Source: ZC4RG29 sp035304385 (GTDB lineage Bacteria; Bacteroidota; Bacteroidia; Cytophagales; Cyclobacteriaceae). From it: a stretch of 64,000 bases of DNA. The position numbers and the translations under genes were made by a program. The stretch is taken from the NCBI GenBank assembly GCA_035304385.1, contig DATGQD010000058.1, positions 1-64,000 of the forward strand, written 5' to 3'. Under the pieces are notes generated by a model. The model made no database searches and was not told the DNA's origin. It saw only the letters and a program-made list of their open reading frames with translations. Of this stretch, positions 55,062 through 64,000 are shown piece after piece (position 1 is the first letter of the stretch; each line of letters starts with the position of its first letter).

Positions 55062-55286
55062 GTGAGCAAGAAGCAAATCAGGATTTCGGGCGCCGACGAG
55101 GTAAAGAAACGGCTGCCCACTCTTACCAACGAAAGCGTAAACCTGGTACTACGCAATAACACCGTCGTATTCGGTATCCTCGAAGAGGTTCGCGACGATC
55201 ATGTGGTCGTTTCGAATATGAGAAAGAAAAAAATGAAAGTTCCCCTTGACGGCATCGTCGAGGCATACACCGATGTCGATCCCTGA
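55062..55286 (+). CDS. Small Sm-like fold protein upstream of recN
   Basis: A 74-residue protein. The pattern of Val/Leu-rich strands with Gly at 38 and a following VRDDHVVVSN fits the small SH3-like beta-barrel of Sm/Hfq proteins. It has a basic stretch (MRKKKMK near 53-59) that may touch RNA or DNA. The start is GTG. Its stop shares one base with the recN ATG, so the two are tightly coupled. The Sm assignment is inference from pattern only. Confidence 0.65.
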   Translation: MSKKQIRISGADEVKKRLPTLTNESVNLVLRNNTVVFGILEEVRDDHVVVSNMRKKKMKVPLDGIVEAYTDVDP

Positions 55287-56944
55287 TGCTCAAGCGGCTT
55301 ACCATAAAAAATTACGCACTCATACGCGCTCTTGAGATGGAGCCCGTTGCCGGGCTTAATGTGATTACAGGAGAGACCGGCGCCGGTAAGTCTATTATGC
55401 TTGGCGCCATCGGACTGCTCACAGGAAACCGCGCCGATACGAAGGTCCTTTGGGATGCAAAACAAAAATGCATAATAGAAGGGGTTTTCGACATCGCCCC
55501 TTATGGTATACAGGAGGTATTCGATCGCTACGACCTCGATTACGAAGACTTAACCGTAATCCGAAGGGAGATCAGTCCCGCAGGTAAATCGCGCGCCTTT
55601 ATCAACGACACTCCGGTAACGCTTGACATTATGCGTTTCATCGGCAGCCAACTCCTCGACATTCACTCACAGCATGAGAATTATGTATCGGGGCAACTGG
55701 GCTTCCAGCTGAAACTCATCGACACTTATGCGGGCAACGAAAAAGCGCGCAACGACTACGAGGCCGGCTGGAGCGCCTACGTCGATGCAAAAAAGCATTA
55801 TGAGAAGCTGTCAGAACAGGCGGCAACGATCCGAAAGGAAGAAGACTATGTCCGTTTCCAACTCGACGAACTGGTAAAGGCGGACCTTCAGGAAGACGAA
55901 CAAGCTAACCTCGAAACGGAGTCGCAGGTGATGGATCATGCCGCGGAGATTCGGGATAAGATGTCGCAAGCCGCCGAGCTGCTCTCACAATCTGAATACG
56001 CAGCCGCCACGTCATTGGCAGCGGTACGCAACCTCCTCCAGGGCATCGCGTCGTACAGCGAAGCATACGCCCAACTCCTGCACCGCATCGACAGTTTGAG
56101 GATCGAACTCGACGACATTGCAGAAGAGACTGAACGCATCATCGAACAGGTAGACTTCGACCCTGAACGTGCGACGATAGTACAAGAACGCCTCGATCTG
56201 ATCTACAGACTGCAGAAAAAGCATGGCGTACAAAGTATAGCCGAACTGATCCGGCTACAGGAAGAACTTCAGCAACAGGCCGACCAGGCCGTCAACCTCG
56301 ATGCGGAACTTGCGGCAGCAGAGGATACGCTGACAAAGGCCACAGAAGCGCTGCGACAACGTGCCGCTGAACTTTCGACAACACGCAAAAAAGTGTTCGC
56401 GCCGCTTACGCGGGAGCTCACTGCTTTACTGGTGGACCTTGGTATTCCGGCTGCCCGGCTGGAAGTAGCGCATCGCAATAAGGAACCTGATGCGTCGGGG
56501 AGCGATCACGTAGACTTGCTTTTCAGCGCTAACAAAGGGATCGCACCGCGCCCACTCGCCCAGGTGGCTTCAGGTGGGGAGTTTTCCAGGCTCATGCTCT
56601 GTATCAAGTACGTGCTTGCGGAAAGGGCGGCCATTCCAACGCTCATCCTGGATGAAATCGACAGTGGTGTTTCAGGTGAGATCGCGATTAAACTCGGCGC
56701 TATGATGAAGCGCATGGCCCGACAACATCAACTGATCACCATCACCCACCTCCCTCAGATCGCCGCTCGCGGAAACGTCCACTACCAGGTGTACAAAGAC
56801 AATGCATCCGAAAAGACCTCAAGCAACGTTCGTCTCCTGAACGACGACGAACGCATCCTGGAAATCGCCGGCATGATCGGCGGGGCAAAGCCTTCCGCTA
56901 CGGCGATCGCAGGCGCACGTGAACTTTTCCGTGGCGACACGTGA
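55286..56944 (+). CDS. recN: DNA repair protein RecN
   Basis: A 552-residue SMC-like ATPase that acts in recombinational repair of double-strand breaks. The Walker A GETGAGKS is at 29-36. The coiled-coil arms lie near 150-350 and Walker B (with ILDEIDSGVSG) near 450. It ends the bamD-recN run and is convergent with recQ 22 bases away. Confidence 0.95.
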   Translation: MLKRLTIKNYALIRALEMEPVAGLNVITGETGAGKSIMLGAIGLLTGNRADTKVLWDAKQKCIIEGVFDIAPYGIQEVFDRYDLDYEDLTVIRREISPAGKSRAFINDTPVTLDIMRFIGSQLLDIHSQHENYVSGQLGFQLKLIDTYAGNEKARNDYEAGWSAYVDAKKHYEKLSEQAATIRKEEDYVRFQLDELVKADLQEDEQANLETESQVMDHAAEIRDKMSQAAELLSQSEYAAATSLAAVRNLLQGIASYSEAYAQLLHRIDSLRIELDDIAEETERIIEQVDFDPERATIVQERLDLIYRLQKKHGVQSIAELIRLQEELQQQADQAVNLDAELAAAEDTLTKATEALRQRAAELSTTRKKVFAPLTRELTALLVDLGIPAARLEVAHRNKEPDASGSDHVDLLFSANKGIAPRPLAQVASGGEFSRLMLCIKYVLAERAAIPTLILDEIDSGVSGEIAIKLGAMMKRMARQHQLITITHLPQIAARGNVHYQVYKDNASEKTSSNVRLLNDDERILEIAGMIGGAKPSATAIAGARELFRGDT

Positions 56945-56966
56945 CCTACTGCCTACTGTCCACCGA

Positions 56967-58895
56967 CTATTGCCTCTTCAACCTCCACGTTTCATCATAC
57001 CGCACCTCACCTTCATCGACCAGCTCACGCACCACGTCGATAAACAGTTCATGATCTTCGGGCGCAATGTGATCTTCCAATTCTTCGACACTCATGACAC
57101 GATCGCTGAGGACATGCAGGATCTCAGCGCGCAATCCTTCCATTTGACGGAGGCTGTCTTTCTTTCGTCGCGCCACGCATACATCACATATACCGCAATC
57201 GGCCGCGTCCTCTTCACCGAAATATTCCTGGATGAAGACCATCCGACAGACCGTAGATGAAGTGATGAACGCCCGTATCGCCTCCACTTTGGAGAGGGCA
57301 AGTTTGCGGCGTTGCTCAAGGCGTTGGCGGTCGACCGGCAGTCGCGCGGCATCCTGTCGCGGAAGGAGGAATGTAACCTGGGGACGGTCTTTCGCCGGAC
57401 GGTAGCTGATTACCCTGAGCTCATCGAGTCGGTGGAGTGCAGTTGATACCTCACGCGGCGTACTTTTCAATGTACGCGCAATAAGCGGTTCGGAAATGCT
57501 CACGTACGACGAAAAAAGTTCTCCACCGTACATGCGGAGGATCGTCTTGACCAGGGGGTCGAAGGCGGGATTGGCCACCTGGAATTCATACACCTTGACA
57601 GCCTCGATAGGAACATGCAACTGCGACGGTGCGTAGAAGCTGTCGCTGAAGGCGATCAGCCCCTCGCCTTCCAGGGTCCGCAATGCGTTGAACACTTCTT
57701 GTGGAGCCAGACCAAATCGCGATGAAAACTGGTGGAGATCGAAATCAAAGCTCTCGCCCTCCGCGCTTCCCTGGGCGAGCTGATAGTAGTTGGCAAGCGC
57801 CTGGTACACCTGCTTCAGGTATTCTACCGGGGGGTGTGCTTGCCGGACCTTGCTCTCCAGTTCTTCAAGGTCCGCGTCCTGATAGACTACTGCGGCAAAC
57901 GATCGGTGCCCGTCACGGCCCGCCCTGCCGGCCTCCTGGTAATACGACTCCAGGTCTTCGGGCAGGTCTACATGCAGCACCACCCTCACGTCCGCCTTGT
58001 CGATGCCCATCCCAAAGGCATTGGTCGCCACGATCACGCGCACCTTACCCGACGTCCAGGCCTCCTGCGCCTTAGTGCGCTCATCGTAGTTCATCCCCGC
58101 ATGATACCAGGTGGCGGCAATGCCCTTGCCTGTGAGGAGGGTAGCAAGTTCTTTTGTCGCCCTCCGTGAGCGAACATATACAATGGCCGGGCCATTAACT
58201 TTTCTGAGCACATCGAGGAGTTTGCGAACCTTGTCGTCAGCTTTGCGCACGACAATAGAAAGGTTATCGCGGGCGAACGTCCGCCGGAATACGGAATAAG
58301 GATCGCGGAACCCCAGGTAACGGATAATATCGTCACACACTTCACGGGTCGCCGTCGCCGTGAGCGCTATAATCGGGACGTCGGGAACCAACTCGCGCAA
58401 TTCGGAGATCCGTAGGTACGGAGGGCGGAAGTCATGTCCCCACTGCGATATGCAGTGCGCTTCGTCTACCACGATGAGTGAGACGTTCATGCGCGTGACC
58501 CGCGATTGAAACATCGCTGTTTGAAGACGTTCGGGCGAGAGGTAGAGAAACTTTACCGAACCAAACATGCAGTTGTTCAGGTAAAGGTCGATTTCGTCAC
58601 GACTCATCGCGGAATGTACGGCCACCGCCTGGATGCCGCGCTTCTTTAGCTGGGCCACCTGGTCGTTCATCAGGGCGATAAGCGGCGTAACCACTATGCA
58701 GAGGCCGTCCTTCATTAAGGCAGGAACCTGAAAGCACACCGACTTGCCCCCGCCCGTCGGCAACAGGGCCAGCGTGTCGCGTCCTTCCATCACGGAGCTG
58801 ATGATCTCCTCCTGCAATGGACGGAACCGCTCGTGTTTCCAGTACCGCTGTAGTATCGTTAGCGGTGTGTCTGCTGGATGAGACATGTCCGGCAT
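56967..58895 (-). CDS. recQ: ATP-dependent DNA helicase RecQ
   Basis: A 642-residue superfamily II helicase. Walker A is TGGGKS near 51, DEAH (VVDEAHCISQWGHDF) near 140, motif V near 310, and the zinc-binding Cys group CRMV...CGICDVC near 560-580, with an HRDC-like end. RecQ acts in recombination and fork restart. I took the ATG at 58895; a second ATG three codons later (58886) is equally good. The gene is followed by recN on the opposite strand. Confidence 0.95.
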   Translation of the reverse strand: MPDMSHPADTPLTILQRYWKHERFRPLQEEIISSVMEGRDTLALLPTGGGKSVCFQVPALMKDGLCIVVTPLIALMNDQVAQLKKRGIQAVAVHSAMSRDEIDLYLNNCMFGSVKFLYLSPERLQTAMFQSRVTRMNVSLIVVDEAHCISQWGHDFRPPYLRISELRELVPDVPIIALTATATREVCDDIIRYLGFRDPYSVFRRTFARDNLSIVVRKADDKVRKLLDVLRKVNGPAIVYVRSRRATKELATLLTGKGIAATWYHAGMNYDERTKAQEAWTSGKVRVIVATNAFGMGIDKADVRVVLHVDLPEDLESYYQEAGRAGRDGHRSFAAVVYQDADLEELESKVRQAHPPVEYLKQVYQALANYYQLAQGSAEGESFDFDLHQFSSRFGLAPQEVFNALRTLEGEGLIAFSDSFYAPSQLHVPIEAVKVYEFQVANPAFDPLVKTILRMYGGELFSSYVSISEPLIARTLKSTPREVSTALHRLDELRVISYRPAKDRPQVTFLLPRQDAARLPVDRQRLEQRRKLALSKVEAIRAFITSSTVCRMVFIQEYFGEEDAADCGICDVCVARRKKDSLRQMEGLRAEILHVLSDRVMSVEELEDHIAPEDHELFIDVVRELVDEGEVRYDETWRLKRQ

Positions 58896-58910
58896 CACGG
58901 TTAACTTGGG

Positions 58911-59690
58911 TTATTTGCTCCAGTCGACCTTCTCCTTGTTAAGGAAGGAGGAGATACCCCGCCTGCAATCCGCTGTTTCCCGGGCGCGGGCATTAGCCGC
59001 CGCGGCGAGATCGAGCGATGCTTCCAGGGTAAGTGACTGCATTTGTGCGAGCAATTGTTTAGTGGTCTTCATTGCCTCAAACGAATTTGCCTTGATCAGA
59101 GATGCTGCGAACGAGGCGGCGTCACGGGTTAGCATTTTCTTTTCACTCACGCAATTAATGAGTCCCATACGATACGCTTCCTTCGCATCGATCACAGTAC
59201 CCGCCAGCACGAGTTGTCGCGCGCGGCCCTCTCCTATTTTCCGGATAAGAAACGACATGACGATGGCCGGCACAAAGCCGATCTTGACCTCGGTGTATCC
59301 GAAGCTGGCATTTGCCGTTGCGAAGGAAAAATCACATACCGTTACAAGGCCGCATCCTCCCGCAATGGCCGGTCCCTGTACGCAGGCAATTACCACTTTG
59401 GGGTGGGAATAGACCTGCCAGAAAAGGTCCCGGAGTTGTGTCGAGTCGTGCAGGTTATCGTCATAGGAAAAGTCCTGCATACGTTGCAGATAGGCCAGGT
59501 CGGCACCCGCACAAAACGCGTCCCCTTCAGCGGCCAACACGATGACCTTTGCCTGCGTATCGGCTTCGGCACGTGTGAATGCGTCGCGGAGGGCGGCAAC
59601 CATCTCCGGGTTCAAAGCATTCCGCTTGTCCGGGCGATTCATTGTAATGGTACACACGTTTTGTTCGACGGTATAGCGTACGAGTTCCAT
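58911..59690 (-). CDS. Enoyl-CoA hydratase/isomerase family protein
   Basis: A 259-residue crotonase-fold enzyme. The CoA-binding and oxyanion stretch (NRPDKRNALNP, AAEGDAFCAGADLAYL) and GPAIAGGCGLVTVCD are present. It hydrates or isomerises acyl-CoA in fatty acid or amino acid breakdown. The ATG at 59690 was chosen because the conserved core starts just after it. It lies 4 bases after comEC, so probably co-transcribed with it. Confidence 0.88.
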   Translation of the reverse strand: MELVRYTVEQNVCTITMNRPDKRNALNPEMVAALRDAFTRAEADTQAKVIVLAAEGDAFCAGADLAYLQRMQDFSYDDNLHDSTQLRDLFWQVYSHPKVVIACVQGPAIAGGCGLVTVCDFSFATANASFGYTEVKIGFVPAIVMSFLIRKIGEGRARQLVLAGTVIDAKEAYRMGLINCVSEKKMLTRDAASFAASLIKANSFEAMKTTKQLLAQMQSLTLEASLDLAAAANARARETADCRRGISSFLNKEKVDWSK

Positions 59691-59694
59691 TAGT

Positions 59695-61773
59695 TTATTG
59701 GATTTTCTTGATAAACGCGCCAGATCTACCTGTAGCATGGAAAGGTATGCGCTTCGCTGCGGCTTCCCGTTCCAGGCGTCCGACTATGAACGCGCGATTG
59801 CTCCCATCTACAACCAATTGAGACACCAAAATACCTTCCGGCAGGTCGTCGAGGGTACGGAGCGCATTCCGGCTGACCACCATGCAATCTACGTCTAAAT
59901 CTGAAGGCCATTTGGGCCCATCGCTAAAAATATGAATTATCGTGTAGCCGTTCCATCGCATTAGCCGCATGCCCTCAAGTTCACGTACAAAGGGTCGCCC
60001 CATCACCGGCTCTACATCCTGGATGCCGGAGGCAAGACGATAACCGGCGGTATGGAATTCCAGTGCATCAGCATTCTGCGACAACGTCGAGTCGCCAAGA
60101 AAGTACGAGTGAAAAGCGTCTCTGAATTCCATTGCGTATCCATTGCGAAGCTGATAGACCAGGAGTTCTTTTTCGGATGCATTGTCCGCCGCTCGAATCC
60201 AGCCCTCCGCGGCGAACGCAATACACAGCACCGCGCAGCCACAGATCAGACCATAGCTCCGGTAGGTAACGAGTGTAGCGATTATCGCAACGATAGCCAC
60301 CAGCACGCCACATTGAAATGGCGAAATATAGATGCCGTCGATGACGCTGAAGGGAAGGTCTGCCGTTATTTCTACCGAGCGGTTCAGCAGCCATACCGCG
60401 GTGTGCAGCAAGTATCCACACACTACAGCTGCAGCGGGCCACACGGCAGCCGCCAGCGTGACTAGCCCCGCGAGAAGGATAACGAACGAAAGGGGGATGG
60501 CGACCAGGTTGGCCAGCAGGAACCAAACGGGAAATTGGTGGAAGTAATACAACGCCAGCGGAAATGTCGCAATCTGCGCAGCAAGCGACACGCAGGACAG
60601 TTGCCAAATCCTGGATACGATCCACGACGATGGCGTCCACAGGCGCACCAGCGAAGGGTAAAAGCGCACAATACCAAACACCGCGGCATACGACAACTGA
60701 AATCCGACGGAATAGACCAGGTTTGGATTATGTACCAGCAGGACAAACGCCGATACCGCAAAGGTGTTGTACATACTCGACCGACGGCCCCACGGCCCGG
60801 CCAGGGTCACCACCGAGCACATCGCCGCCGCCCGTAGCACCGACGGTGAAAGCCCGGTGATAAACGCGTAAATCCAAAGTACGGCAATGCCACACAACGC
60901 AGCAACCCACTTCCCGCCCCGCATGCGTCGGACAGGCTTTAACACTAACATGACGATCCCGTACAGTATGCCGACGTGGAGCCCAGAGACCGCAAGCACA
61001 TGCAGCGTGCCCGATGCTGCGAAAGCGTCGGACAGCTCGTCGTCGAGATTTTCCTTGTATCCCAACACCAATGCGGAGGCTACGGCGTGTTCATTGCCGC
61101 CACGTACGTACCGTCCGAATACCGATACGGCCCTTTCGCGGGCTGCAATTGCGACAGCCATTATCTTCGATGGCGGGTCGTGGCCGATACGTATCGCTCC
61201 TCCCTCGCGGAGGTAATGTTGATTATGAATATGACGGAGCGCCAGGAATCTTCGGTAGTCGAATGCCTCGGGGTTGGCCGGCCCAGGCACCGGTTGTGGT
61301 CGTCCTGAAAGCAGCAGCACATCACCATATCGGAATGGCGTCCGGTATGCGCTCGTATCGAGATAAAGCATTACCCTTCCGCTTGCGGAGGCCCATCCCG
61401 TGTCGCTGTGTATACTTTGTACGTCGGCCACCACCTTCCAGGTTCGGGGCGACCGCGCGGGATATGAAACCACCACCCCCGTGTAGTGATCGACGGTATC
61501 GGTGTGTCGGGAAATGTGATCATCGGCCAGTATCTGCGTCCGCCCGCCAGATACGCACCCAAGCAACATTATCGCCGTCAGGCCCAGGGCGCCGGAAACC
61601 ATTCCTGAAGCCCGCTTCCATTTCACGGCCATTGGCATCACATACGAGAACGACGCCAGCATCACCCACGGTAGCCAGCGGAGCGGATCCAGGGGAAAAG
61701 ATTGCCCGATCAACACGCCGGCAACGTAGAATGCGGTGATGCGAACAAACGCATAGGGGGTCCATTGGATCAT
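59695..61773 (-). CDS. comEC: ComEC/Rec2 family DNA-uptake membrane protein
   Basis: A 692-residue membrane protein with an N-terminal DUF4131-like region, the Competence domain (including VSGLHVGILYG near 264) and about ten helices. ComEC forms the channel that takes single-stranded DNA into the cytoplasm in natural transformation. The C-terminal metallo-beta-lactamase domain of many homologs is not obvious. I chose the ATG at 61773; an upstream TTG is in frame. No other competence gene is nearby. Confidence 0.85.
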   Translation of the reverse strand: MIQWTPYAFVRITAFYVAGVLIGQSFPLDPLRWLPWVMLASFSYVMPMAVKWKRASGMVSGALGLTAIMLLGCVSGGRTQILADDHISRHTDTVDHYTGVVVSYPARSPRTWKVVADVQSIHSDTGWASASGRVMLYLDTSAYRTPFRYGDVLLLSGRPQPVPGPANPEAFDYRRFLALRHIHNQHYLREGGAIRIGHDPPSKIMAVAIAARERAVSVFGRYVRGGNEHAVASALVLGYKENLDDELSDAFAASGTLHVLAVSGLHVGILYGIVMLVLKPVRRMRGGKWVAALCGIAVLWIYAFITGLSPSVLRAAAMCSVVTLAGPWGRRSSMYNTFAVSAFVLLVHNPNLVYSVGFQLSYAAVFGIVRFYPSLVRLWTPSSWIVSRIWQLSCVSLAAQIATFPLALYYFHQFPVWFLLANLVAIPLSFVILLAGLVTLAAAVWPAAAVVCGYLLHTAVWLLNRSVEITADLPFSVIDGIYISPFQCGVLVAIVAIIATLVTYRSYGLICGCAVLCIAFAAEGWIRAADNASEKELLVYQLRNGYAMEFRDAFHSYFLGDSTLSQNADALEFHTAGYRLASGIQDVEPVMGRPFVRELEGMRLMRWNGYTIIHIFSDGPKWPSDLDVDCMVVSRNALRTLDDLPEGILVSQLVVDGSNRAFIVGRLEREAAAKRIPFHATGRSGAFIKKIQ

Positions 61774-61867
61774 GGACAAAAGGTAGCCAATGCCGGCTAA
61801 CGACGGAAGAAAAAACAGCTAAAAGTAACGGCTACGCTATTGGTCGAACTTCAACCACAGCTGATGA

Positions 61868-62836
61868 TCAGCGGTTACCCTGGTTATTGGTGCTGGCCTT
61901 ATGATAGGCGTCGATGATGTCGCGAACAAGCTTGTGGCGGATCACGTCCTTTTCGCTGAGTTGGAGGAATCCGATTCCCTTAACACCGTTCAGGATGCGA
62001 ATGGCCTCCCGCAAGCCGGACTGCTGACGGGCCGGCAGGTCGACTTGAGTGGCGTCGCCTGTGACGATCATCTTTGAATCCGGCCCCATGCGGGTGAGAA
62101 ACATCTTCATCTGCATGGGTGAGGTATTCTGAGCCTCGTCGAGCAGAATGAAGGCGTTGTTGAGCGTCCGGCCGCGCATGTATGCCAGGGGTGCGATTTC
62201 GATGATCTCCCGCTCCATGTAGTACCGAAGCTTTTCGTATGGGATCATGTCGTTGAGCGCGTCGTATATGGGTCGAAGATAGGGGTCGATCTTTTCCTTG
62301 AGATCGCCGGGCAGAAAGCCCAGGTTCTCTCCTGCTTCTACAGCGGGACGGGAGATGATGATTTTCTTGACCGTCTTATTTTTGAGCGCCTTTACGGCAA
62401 GGGCTACCGATATATAGGTTTTGCCAGTACCCGCAGGGCCAAGGGCAAACACAAGGTCATTTGCTGCGACGAGATCAACGAGCTTCTGTTGATTTACAGT
62501 CTTCGGCCGAATAGGCGTACCCTTGCTACCGAAAATGATGACATCGTCAAGTCCGCCGGGACCTCCGTGGATGGGCGTCTCCTGTTCGCGGGAGATATAT
62601 TGTTGTACGTTCTCTTCCGTGATCCTGCCGTATTTGTGATAATGTTCTATCAGGGAATTCAGGATATCGTCGATCCGCACGATCTCTGCTGTTGAACCCT
62701 TAATGAGAATCTGATTACCTCGCGAAACAATCTTGCTTTTTGGAAAAGCTGCTGCAAGTGAATCGATGGTCTTATTTTCTACTCCAAGAAACTCTAAGAG
62801 CGAAATATTATCCAGTGTAACTACTTTTTCTATCAA
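61868..62836 (-). CDS. phoH: PhoH family ATPase
   Basis: A 322-residue protein of the PhoH/PhoL type, with an N-terminal KH-like region (about 15-80) and a PIN-linked P-loop ATPase domain. Walker A is GPAGTGKT at 133-140 and the Walker B stretch is FILLDEAQN near 235. It probably acts on RNA. The start is TTG because no ATG lies between an in-frame stop upstream and the conserved N-terminus. A promoter-like pair lies at 62870-62902. Confidence 0.9.
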   Translation of the reverse strand: MIEKVVTLDNISLLEFLGVENKTIDSLAAAFPKSKIVSRGNQILIKGSTAEIVRIDDILNSLIEHYHKYGRITEENVQQYISREQETPIHGGPGGLDDVIIFGSKGTPIRPKTVNQQKLVDLVAANDLVFALGPAGTGKTYISVALAVKALKNKTVKKIIISRPAVEAGENLGFLPGDLKEKIDPYLRPIYDALNDMIPYEKLRYYMEREIIEIAPLAYMRGRTLNNAFILLDEAQNTSPMQMKMFLTRMGPDSKMIVTGDATQVDLPARQQSGLREAIRILNGVKGIGFLQLSEKDVIRHKLVRDIIDAYHKASTNNQGNR

Positions 62837-62869
62837 AGAATGAATCCGAATTTTTATTTGTAACTATTC

Positions 62870-62902
62870 CAACGTTAAAAAAATTTGATTTAACTATACA
62901 AA
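62870..62902 (-). promoter_or_regulatory. Candidate promoter of phoH
   Basis: On the minus strand TTTG (62902-62899), a 21-base spacer and TAACGTTG (62877-62870). The -7 element is one base off TAnnTTTG. Position is 33 bases before the TTG start. Confidence 0.45.
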
Positions 62903-62949
62903 AATAAGTATAATCCGGGAAAAACCGGTTCGGCCGTATCTCAGCTTTC

Positions 62950-63717
62950 ATGGCAATTGTAACACTCCTTACCGATTCCGGCGAAATCGATCATTACGTC
63001 GCAGCCATCAAGGCCCGAATACTTCGGGACAATCCCGCCACTGTCGTCGTCGACCTCACGCACCGGATTGCTACCTGCGATATAGCTCACGCTGCGTTCG
63101 TCCTTCGCTCCGTTTTCCGGGAGTTTCCTCCCGGCACGGTGCATCTTGCCGGCGTTCACGCCACGGGTAACAGGGATGACCACGCTATTGCACTGCAATT
63201 AGAGGACCATTTTTTCGTCGGTAGTGACAACGGGCTGTTCAGCCTGATTTCCGATACTCCACCGCAACAAGTTGTCGTTCTAACCAACGACGCCGTCGAA
63301 ACGTTCCCCGAGCGGGACGTGTTTGCCCCGGCGGCCGCACGTCTTGCGGCAGGCGCCTCCCTGCAGGAATTGGGAGAACCTTTGGAATCGCTCAAACGGA
63401 TGGTTGACCGCCACGTGAAAGCGACGCGCAAACTAATTTCGGGAAATGTCATTCACGTCGACTCATTCGGCAATTTGATCACCAACATTCCGCGAACCAC
63501 CTTTGAGGCGGTTCGCCAGGATCGACCCTTCACTATTCAATTTGGCGGAGAAAAGTTCCGCCGATTGCACACACGCTACAACCAGGCCGAAGAGGGCGAG
63601 TGCGTACTGCTCTTTAACAGTCTGGGACTTCTGGAAATCGGTATTTATAAAGGGAACGCCTCTGAATTGCTCGGGCTCACGTATGACAGCATGGTCAACA
63701 TTTCCTTCCAGGAATAG
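62950..63717 (+). CDS. SAM hydroxide adenosyltransferase (DUF62 family)
   Basis: A 255-residue protein of the SAM-dependent chlorinase/fluorinase fold. Most bacterial members split SAM to adenosine and methionine with water. The N-terminal nucleotide motif reads LLTDSGEIDHYV, with Ser where LTDFG is usual. FVGSDNGLFS and HVDSFGNLITNI stretches are also seen. It is divergent from phoH. Confidence 0.85.
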   Translation: MAIVTLLTDSGEIDHYVAAIKARILRDNPATVVVDLTHRIATCDIAHAAFVLRSVFREFPPGTVHLAGVHATGNRDDHAIALQLEDHFFVGSDNGLFSLISDTPPQQVVVLTNDAVETFPERDVFAPAAARLAAGASLQELGEPLESLKRMVDRHVKATRKLISGNVIHVDSFGNLITNIPRTTFEAVRQDRPFTIQFGGEKFRRLHTRYNQAEEGECVLLFNSLGLLEIGIYKGNASELLGLTYDSMVNISFQE

Positions 63718-63764
63718 CCATTCCCAAACGAAATAGTAAATTTAAGTATGTTACCCGCTATCTC

Positions 63765-64000
63765 ATGATTATACGAATCGTTAAAATGCATTTCCACCCC
63801 GACGCCGTAGACGACTTTCTCGACATCTACGGACGAACCGAAGCCGCCATCTTGCATATGGAAGGCTGTACCTATCTCGAACTTATGCGGGTTACGGACG
63901 ACCCCAATGTTTTTGTTACGATTAGCCACTGGGATAGTACAACGGCGCTCAATAACTACAGGAAATCGGAACTGTTCAAGAATGTGTGGCGCCGTGTCAA
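63765..64000 (+). CDS. ABM-domain (antibiotic biosynthesis monooxygenase-like) protein, partial
   Basis: The open frame runs from ATG to the window end, so the C-terminus is missing. The visible 78 residues match the dimeric ferredoxin-like ABM fold: a first strand IIRIVKMHF, the central GCTYLELMRVTDDPNVFVTISHWDS, and the start of the last helix. Members degrade quinones or heme or have no known activity. It follows the SAM hydrolase by 47 bases. Confidence 0.75.
   Translation, partial: MIIRIVKMHFHPDAVDDFLDIYGRTEAAILHMEGCTYLELMRVTDDPNVFVTISHWDSTTALNNYRKSELFKNVWRRV

Overview
The window looks like a chromosomal segment of a Bacteroidetes bacterium, probably of the Cytophagales/Chitinophagales side. 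The signs are an alternative complex III (Act) plus aa3 oxidase locus, a Bacteroidetes-type omega subunit, a DUF4835 protein, an OstA-like protein, a type IX secretion C-terminal domain, and promoters of the Bacteroidetes form TTTG-N19..21-TAnnTTTG. I saw no tRNA, rRNA, CRISPR array, prophage or intact insertion sequence. Almost all of the DNA is ordinary coding sequence.

Layout. 1-347 is a composite island of short palindromic and heptad repeats. 338-6251 holds a short-chain dehydrogenase, an MlaE/MlaF-type lipid ABC transporter pair without an adjacent MCE protein, and a very large NtrY-like sensor kinase. 6306-23149 is one long leftward respiratory cluster: actABCDEF, cox subunits II and I, heme A synthase and heme O synthase, two subunit III genes, subunit IV, then an SCO-like protein, a DUF420 protein, a small CxxC membrane protein and a DUF983 protein. 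It starts at a good promoter (23187-23217) and contains an internal terminator (7972-8004). The genes together encode quinol oxidation, electron transfer through c hemes, the terminal oxidase and its heme A supply.

23344-38623 is a mixed housekeeping stretch: a TIGR02757 protein, a serine hydrolase, a sialidase-like protein, a 630-base gap with a possible small ORF, a coiled-coil lipoprotein, a WYL regulator, TrmN6, YceI, MarR, an M3 peptidase, a TerB-like protein, an SMP-30 lipoprotein, a CDF metal transporter, a ferredoxin-reductase-like protein and PurB. 38629-42876 is a tripartite efflux operon (HlyD, MacB-like permease, TolC) that lacks an ATPase gene.

43107-45732 is an ECF sigma factor, an anti-sigma factor and a secreted protein whose only two cysteines form a CxxCH motif. 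I consider this the best candidate for an undescribed system. 45896-49138 holds a zinc-ribbon methyltransferase, a decayed fragment of a D-threonine-aldolase-like gene, mdh and tilS. 49251-56944 is OstA-like, a small T9SS cargo protein, then the bamD-rpoZ-coaBC-DUF4835-Sm-like-recN run. 56967-62836 is recQ, an enoyl-CoA hydratase, comEC and phoH on the minus strand. The right end has a SAM hydrolase and a truncated ABM-domain gene on the plus strand.
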